Origin: Bidens hawaiensis
Taxonomy: Eukaryota; Streptophyta; Magnoliopsida; Asterales; Asteraceae
Direction of reading: 5' to 3'
Assembly: GCA_021521415.1 (NCBI GenBank)
Contig: JAIQDT010000666.1
Coordinates: forward strand, 186,001 to 250,000
DNA length: 64,000 nt
Shown: positions 55,713-64,000 of the stretch, one piece after another
Position numbering within the stretch: position 1 is the stretch's first letter
Layout: every line of letters begins with the position of its first letter
Translations under genes and position numbers: made by a program
The notes under the pieces: model-generated
The model's database searches: none
What the model was told of the DNA's origin: nothing
Seen by the model: only the letters and a program-made list of their open reading frames with translations

Positions 55713-58700
55713 CCAATTTGATGTCCCTAGATTTTACTCTTGGCCCGCTTGAAATTTTGCTACTACGGCCAAAGGGGTATGTTCACCGTCAGCCCGAAAA
55801 AACTGAGTATGAGGCTATTCACCGAATCTGACCATATTTTCGGTCATGGAGATCTCCATTGAATATTCTATGTCCCCACGAAAGAACAGGATCAATTTTA
55901 TGTCCCTAAAGATTTCCCATGGCCCGCTTGAAATTTTGCTACTACGGCCAAAGGGGTATGTTCACCGTCAGCCCGAAAAAACTACTATGGGGCTATTCAC
56001 CGAATCTGACCATATTTTCGGTCATGGAGATCTCCATTGCATATTTTATGACCCCACGAAAGAAAATAGGATCAATTTTATGTCCCGAAAGATTTCCCGT
56101 GACCCGTTCGAAATTTTGCTAATACGGCCAAAGGGGTATGTTCACCGTCAGCCCGAAAAAACTGAGTATGGGGCTATTCGTCGAATCTTACTATATTTTC
56201 GGTCATTTAGATCTCCATTGAATATTTTATGTACCCACGAAAGAATAGGATCAATTTTATATCCCTAAAGATTTCCCGTGGCCCGTTCGAAATTTTGCTA
56301 CTACGGCAAAAGGGGTATGTTAACCGTCAGCCCGAAAAAACTGAGTATGGGGCTAGTCACCAAATCTGACCATATTATCGGTTCTGAAGACCTCCATCAA
56401 ATATTTTATGACCCTACAAAAGAATTGGATCGATTTGATGTCCCTAGAGCTTTCTCGTAGCACGCTCGAAATTTTGCTAATACGGCCAAAAGGGTATGTT
56501 CATCGTCAGCCCGGAAAAACTGAGTATGGGGCTATTCACCGAATCTGACCATATTTTCGGTGCTGGAGACCTCCATCGAATATTTTATGACCCTACGAAA
56601 GAATCAGATAAATTTGATATCCCTAGAGCATTCCCGGGGCCCGTTCGAAATTTTGCTACTACGGCCAAAGGGGTTAGTTCACCGTCAGCCCGAAAAAGCT
56701 GAGTATGGGACTAGTCACCCAAAATGACCATATTTTTGGTCCTAGAGACCGGCATCGAATATTTTATAACCCTACGAAAGTATCGGATCAATTTTATATC
56801 CCTAAAGCTTTACCGTGGCTCGTTCGAACTTTTGCTACTACGGCTAAATGGGTATGTTCGCTCTCAGCCAGAAAAAACTGTGTATGGGGCTATTCACCCA
56901 AAATGACCATATTTTCGGTCCTAGAGACCTCCATCGAATATTTTATGACCCTACGAAATAATCAGATCAATTTGATGTCCCCAGAGCTTTCCCGTGGCCA
57001 GTTCAAAATTTTTCTACTACGGCCAAAGGGGTATGTACACCGTCAGCCCGAAAAAACTGAGTATGGGCTATTCACCGAATCTGAACATATTTTCGGTCAT
57101 GGAGATCTCCATTGAATATTTTATGACCCCACGAAAGAATAGGATCAATTTTATGTCCCTAAAAATTTCCCGTGGCCCGTTCGAAATTTTGCTACTACAG
57201 CCAAAGGAGTATGTTCACCGTCAGCCCGAAAAAACTGAGTATGGGGCTACTCACCGAATCTGACCATATTTTCGGTCATGAAGATCTCGATTGAATATTT
57301 TATGACCCCACGAAAGAATAGGATCAATTTTATGTGCCTAAAGATTTCCCGTGGCCCGCTTGAAATTTTGCTACTACGGCCAAAGGGGTATGTTCACCGT
57401 CAGCCCGAAAAAACTGAGTATGGGGCTATTCACCGAATCTAACCATATTTTCGGTCATGGAGATCGCCATTGAATATTTTATGACCCCACGAAAGAATAG
57501 GATCATTTGATGTCCCTAAAGATTTCCCATGGCCCGTTCGAAATTTTGCTACTACGGCCAAAGGGGTAAGTTCACCGTCAGCCCGAAAAAACTGATTATG
57601 GGGCTAGTCACCGAAAATGACCATATTTTTTGTCCTAAAGACCTACATCGAATATTTTATTACCCTACGAAAGAATCGGATCAATTTTATATCCCTAAAG
57701 CTTTACCGTGGCTCGTTCGAACTTTTGCTACTACGGCCAAATGGGTATGTTCACTGTCTGCCAGAAAAAACTGTGTATGGGGCTATTCATCCAAAATAAC
57801 CATATTTTCGGTCTTGGAGACCTCCATCGAATATTTTATGACCCTACGAAAGAATCAGATCAATTTGATGTCCCTAGAGCTTTCCCGTGCCCCGTTCAAA
57901 ATTTTGCTACTACGGCCAAAAGGGTATGTTCACCGTCAGCCCGAAAAAACTGAGTATGGGGCTATTCACCGAATCTGACCATATTTTCGGACCTAGAGAC
58001 CTCCATTGAATTTTTATATGAACCCACGAATGAATCGGATTAATTTGATGTTCTTAGAGATTTCCCATGGCCCGCTTGAAATTTTGCTACTACGGCCAAA
58101 GGGGTATGATCACCGTCAGCACGAAAAAACTAGTATGGGGCTATTCACCGAATCTGACCATATTTTCGGTCCTGAAGACCTCATCGAATATTTTATTACC
58201 CTACGAAATAATCGGACCAGATTTGAAGTCCCTACGAAATAATATGGGGCTATTCACCGAATTTGACCATATTTTCGGTCCTGGAGACCCCCATCGAATA
58301 TTTTATTACCCTACGAAATAATCGGATCAATTTGATGTCCCGAGAGTTTTCAGTGGCCCGCTTGAAATTTTGCTACTACGGCCAAAGGGGTATGTTCACC
58401 GTTAGCCCGAAAAAACTACTATGGGGCTATTCACCGAATCTGACCATATTTTCGGTCATGGAGATCTCCATTGAATATTTTATGACCCCACGAAAGAATA
58501 GGATCAAATTTATGTCCCTAAAGATTTCCCGTGACACGTTCGAAATTTTGCTACTACGGCCAAAGGGGTATCTTCACCGTCAGCCCGAAAAAACCGAGAG
58601 CGGGGCTATTCATCGAATCTGACCATATTTTCGGTCATGGAGAACTCCATTGAATATTTTATGACCCCACGAAAGAATAGGATCAATTTTATGTCCCTAA

Positions 58701-61235
58701 AGATTTCCCGTGGCGCGTTCGAAATTTTGCTACTACGGCAAAAGGGGTATGTTCACCGTCAGCCCGAAAAAACTGAGTATGGGGCTAGTCACCCAAAATG
58801 ACCATATTTTTGGTCCAGGAGACCTCCATCGAATTTTTTATGACCCTACGAAAGAATCAGATCAATTTGATGTCCTTATAGCTTTCCCGTGGCCCGTTCG
58901 AAATTTTGGTACTACGGCCAAAGGGGTATGTTCACCGTCAGCCAGAAAAAACTTTGTATGGGGCTATTCACCGAATCTAACCATATTTTCGGTCCTTGAG
59001 ACCCCCATTGAATATTTTATGACCCCACGAAAGAATCGGATTAATTTGATGTCCTTAAAGCTTTCCCGTGGCCCGTTCGAAATTTTGCTTCCTCGGCCAA
59101 AATGGTATGTTCACTGTCCTCCATCAAATATTTTATGACCCTACAAAAGAATTGGATCGATTTGATGTCCCTAGAGCTTTCTCTTGGCACGCTCGAAATT
59201 TTGCTAATACGGCCAAATGGGTATATGTTCATCGTCAGCCCGGAAAAACTGAGTATGGGGCTATTAACCGAATCTGACCATATTTTCGGTCCTGGAGACC
59301 TCTATCGAATATTTTATGACCCTACGAAAGAATCAGATAAATTTGATGTCCCTAGAGCTTTCCCGGGGCCCGTTCGAAATTTTGTTACTATGGCCAAAGG
59401 GGTATTTTCACCGTCAGCCTGAAAAAACTGAATATGGGGCTAGTCACCCAAAATGGCCATATTTTTGGTCCTAGAGACCGGCATCGAATATTTTATAACC
59501 CTACGAAAGAATCTAATAAATTTTATATCCCTAAAGCTTTACCGTGGCTCGTTCGAACTTTTGCTACTACGGCCAAATGGGTATGTTCGCTGTCAGCCGG
59601 AAAAAACTGTGTATGGGGCTATTCACCCAAAATGACCATATTTTCGGTCCTGGAGACCTCCAACGAATATTTTATGACCTTACGAAAAAATCAGATTAGT
59701 TTGATGTCCCTAGAGCTTTCCCGTGGCCCGTTCGAAATTTTTCTACTTCGGCCAAAGGGGTATGTTCACCGTCAGCCCGAAAAAACTGAGTATGGTGCTA
59801 CTCACCGAATCTGACCATATTTTCGATCATGGTGATCTCCATTGAATATTTTATGACCCCACGAAAGAATAGGATCAATTTTATGTCCCTAAAGATTTCC
59901 CGTGGCCCGTTCGAAATTTTGCTACTACGGCCAAAGAGGTATGTTCACCGTCAACCCGAAAAAACTGAGTATGGGGCTAGTCACAGAAAATGACCATATT
60001 TTTTGTCCTAAAGACCTACATCGAATATTTTGTTACCCTACGAAAGAATCGGATCAATTTTATATCCCTGAAGCTTTACCGTGGCTCGTTCGAACTTTTG
60101 CTACTACGGCCAAATGGGTATGTTCACTGTCTGCCAGAAAAAACTGTGTATGGGGCTATTCACCCAAAATGACCATATTTCGGTCTTGGAGACCTCCATC
60201 GAATATTTTATGACCCTACGAAAGAATCAGATCAATTTGATGTCCCTGGAGCTTTCCCGTGGCCCGTTCGAAATTTTGCTACTACGGCCAAAAGGTTATG
60301 ATCACCGTTAGCCCGAAAAAACTGAGTATGGGGCTATTCACCGAATCTGACCATATTTTCGGACCTAGAGACCTCCATTGAATTTTTTTATGAACCCACG
60401 AATGAATCGGATTAATTTGATGTCCCTAGAGCTTTCCCGTGGCCCGCTTGAAATTTTGCTACTACGGCCAAAGGGGTATGATCACCGTCAGCCCGAAAAA
60501 ACTAGTATGGGGCTATTCACCTAATTTGACCATATTTTCGGTCCTAAAGACCTCCAACGAATATTTTATTACCCTACAAAATAATCGGATCAATTTGATG
60601 TCCCTAGATTTTTCCGTGTTCCGCTTGAAATTTTGCTACTACGGCCAAAGGGGTATGTTCACCGTCAGCCCGAAAAAACTGAGTATGGGGCTATTCACCG
60701 AATCTGACCATATTTTCGGTCATGGAGACCTCCGTCGAATATTTTATTACCCTACGAAATAATCGGATCAATTTGATATCCCTAGATTTTTCCCGTGGCC
60801 CGCTTGAAATTTTGCTTCTACGGCCAAAGGGGTATGTTCACCGTCAGCCCGAAAAAACTGAGTATGGGGCTATTCACCGAATCTGACCATGTTTTCAGTC
60901 ATGGAGACCTCCATCGAATTTTTTATTACCATACGAAATAATCGGATCAATTTGATTTCCCGAGAGTTTTCCCGTGACCCGCTTGAAATTTTGCTACTAC
61001 GGCCAAAGGGGTATGTTAACCGTTTGCCCGAAAAATCTAGTATGGGGCTATTCACCGAATCTGACCATATTTTCGGTCTTAGAGACCTGCATCGAATATT
61101 TTATTACCATACGAAAGAATCGGATCAATTTTATATCCCTAAAGCTTTACTGTGGCTCGTTCGAACTTTTGCTACTATCGCCAAATGGGTATGTTCACTG
61201 TCAGCCAAAAAAAACTGTGTATGGGGCTATTCACC
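55713..61235. repeat. Divergent satellite array with 'catggagatctccattg' variant monomers
   Basis: Monomers of about 178 bp, many with a characteristic 'ggtcatggagatctccattg' and 'ggatcaattttatgtcc' variant not seen in the left arrays. Local order is repeated at offsets of about 2,729 bp (56,705/59,434) and 2,373 bp (57,529/59,902; 58,067/60,439). The difference implies a deletion of about two monomers in one copy. The array ends at the gypsy LTR. Confidence 0.82.
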
Positions 61236-61449
61236 TGTAACATCCCGAAATTTAACCCGGTGACCAAAAATCTATCTTTCGTAAATAAATGATATTTTCA
61301 TTATTTTAAAAGATTTCAGATATTTTATTTAATGTTATTTTATAAAAGTTTTTAGAAAAATGTTTCGTTTTATAAATTTTATGAACTCGACCCGTCTTGA
61401 CCCGTAGGAAAAACCAACCCGAGCCAAAACCCGAACCCAAGAAACCGAG

Positions 61450-61457
61450 TATATAAA
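61450..61457 (+). promoter_or_regulatory. Gypsy LTR TATA box
   Basis: TATATAAA, followed about 30 bases on by a CT-rich leader ('ctcccccattttctcttctt'), a typical plant core-promoter layout. Confidence 0.55.
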
Positions 61458-61871
61458 CGTAAGTTCAAGACAACTCCCCCATTTTCTCTTCTTCTCTCCC
61501 ACTCCCACACCCAAACGCTCTCATTCTAGAGAGAGAAGCTAGAGAGAGAAAGTGTTCAAAACGCAAACCCGAGCCCGGAATCTTGTAGCAATTCGTTTTT
61601 GGTAAGTCCCTCTCGAAAATAATCCGTTTTCATAACCATTTTCGGCCTCAAATCGAGCAAAAACACCCATTTTCGTTTCTAGAGTTTTCGGGTCAAAAAC
61701 CGTCTTGTTTTGGTGTCAAAATGCAGGTCTTTGTGTATAAAAACACTAGGAATCATTAGTTCTTTCAATCCCGAGCATTTCCATGTCAAAAACTTCGATT
61801 TTAGGTGAAAAATCATGAAAATCGCGAAATCCCGTAGGTTTCTCCGTCGCTCGGCTTGAAGGCGTCGACTC

Positions 61872-62113
61872 AGGACTCATTCGGTCGAACCAGTCGACCG
61901 AACCAGTGCATTCGACCGAATAGGGAAGCAACCGAATGGTCTCCACCTCATTCGACCGAATGAGCTTCGTATTCGACCGAACGAGTGTCTATTCGACCGA
62001 ACAAGTGCCATGTTCGACCGAACGAGTTTTCCCAGCTGGTTCGACCGAGTGTGTGTCTAGTTCGATCGAATTTGCCTCAGATTCGACCGAATGTGTGCCT
62101 ATTAGACCGAATC
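61872..62113. repeat. Degenerate minisatellite of TTCGACCGAA motifs in gypsy LTR
   Basis: About ten copies of (A/G)TTCGACCGAA followed by variable 'cgagtg', 'tgagct' or 'caagtg' tails, mostly 22-30 bases apart. The first copies include the reverse form TTCGGTCGAA. The unit holds the near-palindromic core TCGACCGA. One copy is TTCGATCGAA, which is fully palindromic. Confidence 0.8.
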
Positions 62114-62567
62114 AAGCCAGAACCAAGCTGTTTTCGTCTTTAAAGCCTAGTTTTTGCTCGAGGTCGCGTAAGCTCGTTTTCTTAGACTTATAACGCGTTG
62201 TTAACCTTATATATATGTCCAATTCTAGGCTAAGGAGATCTATTGTAGCACCATCCTAACCCGAGATCAAGGTGAGTTCATAACCCCTTTTTAACTGTAT
62301 TGCTTTATCAAACCACGGGGTGGAAATATGCAAAAACACTTTACTTCAAAACCTTTACACACTGTTTTCTCTGCTTTTATTCGCTTTCACTTATAACTTA
62401 ACGTAATGTAAGCACTATCACAATTACTTTACTTACTCTACAAATTGTATTACTCTATGAACTGCTGCTCTATGAACTGTTGCACTATACATGTTCGCTC
62501 TACGCGCTATTGCACTATGAACTATATGCTCTCTACACTGTTGCTCTATGAACCACGGCCACTATCA

Positions 62568-62665
62568 CGACTGCTTTGGGTATCCTGCGGGACCCATGTA
62601 AGTCTCGCTCCACTACTGACTCGACGGCCTTGGATTCTGTGTGAATCCATGTAAGTCTCGCCTCT
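62568..62665. repeat. Short direct duplication in gypsy LTR
   Basis: Two versions of a unit with 'cctgcgggacccatgtaagtctcgc' and 'ctgtgtgaatccatgtaagtctcgc' character. The shared core is 'ccatgtaagtctcgc'. Upstream (62,440-62,555) there are also repeated 'ctctatgaactg' phrases. Confidence 0.65.
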
Positions 62666-62931
62666 CTCTCTCGCGTGGCCTCTTATGTGTATTATGTGTT
62701 ATTACTTGCTCTTTTGGTCTATCTGTTATGTGCAATTATCTCGAGTATTATGAACTATTGCGTTGCCTCACACACATCGTAACTCTGGACTCTCCTCTCC
62801 ACTCAATGACCCACGTGCACGCTTTTCGCGCACTATTATGAACTGTAATGATCCATGTACCCGCACTACGCTTTTACTTATGATCTGTCTTCTCACTTTG
62901 GATTTATAAACCAAAAAGCACAACAAAATAT

Positions 62932-63122
62932 GCTGTAGGAGTGGTGGGTTAGCCGCTGGTACACCCTATATATATAAACCCCTACAACCTATTTTGGTGC
63001 GCTTGTTCTTTTTCTAACTATTTTTCCTAAAAACCGGGATCATACTCAAACATGGTAGAACAAGTTGTAGGAGTGGTGGGTTAGCCGCTGGTACACCCTA
63101 TATATAAACCCCTACAACTTGG
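62932..63122. repeat. Duplicated hairpin unit in gypsy LTR
   Basis: The unit starting 'gtaggagtggtgggttagcc' and ending 'aaacccctacaa' occurs near 62,935-62,991 and 63,067-63,120. Its ends are complementary (TGTAGG with CCTACA), so each could fold into a hairpin. The copies differ mainly in one extra TA in the TATATA run. Confidence 0.75.
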
Positions 63123-63459
63123 TCTAGCATGCTTGTGTATGAAATCCCTTTTTCTTTTTACCACAACCTTATGTTCTCACTCAACTATTTTTGTAGTTGA
63201 CGTTTTCCTGCATATTTTTAGGTAATGCTGATAGATGAAGAACAGGGATTTCTAGATGGCCTTAGGAGAAGACCGAAGGCGTAGTACTAGATTTAGTATC
63301 TGTTGGACAATTGTGGTGTTATTTGTATCTTTTGAACAATGTAACTTGAATATTTATGTATGCATTTCATTTAGACTCTTAACCTGTGTTATGGCTTATT
63401 CAATCTGCGACTTCGTCCACGCCCTTGGCTTTCCGCCTTTGGCCGGGGGTGTGACAGAT

Positions 63460-63472
63460 TGGTATCAGAGCC
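63460..63472 (+). other. Primer-binding site of gypsy element
   Basis: TGGTATCAGAGCC, complementary to initiator methionine tRNA, three bases after the LTR end. Confidence 0.92.
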
Positions 63473-63784
63473 CAAGGTTATAGAGAATTAGGTATGACCT
63501 AGACTATAACTTAGGGACCATACTCTGGATAGTTTCATGCATCACTTGCACATATCACACTTGCTTACTTGCCAACTATTTACTTGCTACTTGCTTACAT
63601 GTTTATCTGTTTAATCGCTTGTCTCTCCACTCTGATCTATGTTCGAGCATGATGCCACACATCACTATATCGCCACTTGTATCACATCTACACATTGTTT
63701 GCTTATCTTGTGATCGCCTTACTCTATTGCTATATCCTCGATGTATCTCTTTTGCACTTGTCTCTCATTTTGTCTATTCCCAGA
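63473..63784 (+). other. Gypsy untranslated leader
   Basis: About 310 bases between the primer-binding site and the gag ATG, rich in 'acttgcttac' phrases. No credible ORF. Confidence 0.7.
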
Positions 63785-64000
63785 ATGCCTCCCCGACGCG
63801 CTGATAACACTGACCCTGCCGAGCTGGCCAACATTATCGCACAGCAGATAGCTGCTGTCCTTCCTGGAATGGTGACCCAAATCGCCCAGACCATGCAAGA
63901 GGGAGTTCAACCCGCTGCAAACCAAGACCAGAACCCGAACGCTAATGCAACCGATCGACATTACAAGGCCTTCCAAAGTGCCCGACCGACGAACTTCGAA
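63785..64000 (+). CDS. gag: Gypsy Gag, N-terminal 72 codons (partial)
   Basis: ATG at 63,785 begins MPPRRADNTDPAELANII and stays open to the window edge, ending ...YKAFQSARPTNFE. The MPPRR start, an amphipathic 'IAQQIAAVLPGMVTQIAQTM' segment and the 'YKAF...RPTNF' motif are the usual opening of plant Ty3/gypsy Gag (retrotransposon gag domain follows). Gag would form the particle of the element. Intactness cannot be judged from this part. Confidence 0.85.
   Translation, partial: MPPRRADNTDPAELANIIAQQIAAVLPGMVTQIAQTMQEGVQPAANQDQNPNANATDRHYKAFQSARPTNFE

Larger units (their letters stand above)
61236..63456 (+). repeat. 5' LTR of gypsy element (about 2,221 bp)
   Basis: Starts TGTAACATCCCG at the satellite edge and ends GGGTGTGACA immediately before the primer-binding site, giving TGT...ACA ends. 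It includes a TATA box, a CT-rich stretch with 'ctagagagagaag' repeats, a minisatellite of TTCGACCGAA motifs and two internal duplications. The 3' LTR is not in the window, so the left end rests on the terminal motif and the satellite boundary. Confidence 0.85.
61236..64000 (+). mobile_element. Ty3/gypsy LTR retrotransposon, 5' end (runs off the window)
   Basis: 5' LTR, primer-binding site, leader and the first codons of gag. The LTR begins TGTAACATCCCG, a start I associate with plant Tekay/Del-type gypsy elements. Without pol in the window the clade is an inference. The element is inserted in satellite after 'attcacc'; the matching 3' target duplication lies outside the window. Confidence 0.88.

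Noticed and set aside
46842..61263. Same kind of repeated frames in the right-hand arrays
   Set aside because: Same reasons; several overlap in two frames over one monomer.
61936..62193. 85-codon frame in the gypsy LTR
   Set aside because: It reads through the TTCGACCGAA minisatellite and has no support as a gene.
1..64000. tRNA, rRNA or host protein-coding genes
   Set aside because: None recognised. The only tRNA-like matches are the two primer-binding sites, which are complementary to tRNA and are not tRNA genes.

Overview
The window looks like plant repetitive heterochromatin, most likely from an Asteraceae-type eudicot (inferred from the style of the retrotransposon proteins, not proven). 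I see no intact host gene. Everything I can support is satellite DNA or LTR retrotransposon.

Layout: (1) 1-21,516 is a tandem satellite with monomers of about 178/179 bp plus a 157-bp variant lacking 22 bp. From 593 to about 13,895 it forms a higher-order repeat of 27 monomers with a period of 4,711 bp (about 2.8 copies). From about 13,896 it changes to a second higher-order unit with a period of about 3.66 kb. (2) 21,517-46,410 is one 24.9-kb nested insertion. The outer element is a Ty1/copia retrotransposon with 411-bp LTRs and a CCTGG target duplication in the satellite. A second member of the same superfamily, apparently a sister family (31,102-43,681, GTATC target duplication, LTRs almost identical), is inserted inside the outer element's accessory gene. 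(3) 46,411-53,030 is satellite again, a mosaic of both higher-order types. (4) 53,031-61,235 is a more divergent satellite, interrupted at about 55,201-55,712 by a Ty3/gypsy gag-protease fragment. (5) 61,236-64,000 is the start of a Ty3/gypsy element: a 2.2-kb LTR, primer-binding site and the first 72 codons of gag.

The copia elements carry the most interesting biology. Besides gag and pol, each has a long sense-strand accessory ORF (ORF3, about 970 codons if unbroken) after a conserved 2-kb non-coding spacer. Directly before the ORF3 start codon both copies keep a TATA box, a candidate GT splice donor, a CTRAC branch-like site and a TTTGTTGCAG acceptor, so ORF3 may have its own promoter and a 5'-leader intron. 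LTRs, leaders and spacer are full of short palindromes built on GCGAAGTT/AACTTCGC. The outer element is decayed (nonsense codons, frameshifts). The inner element has an intact 873-codon gag reading frame, but its 5' half is inverted and patched by short microhomologies, it lacks a recognisable primer-binding site, and its ORF3 is frameshifted. Both are therefore probably immobile on their own.

Coordinates of higher-order repeat boundaries are approximate; LTR ends, target duplications and start/stop codons were read directly.
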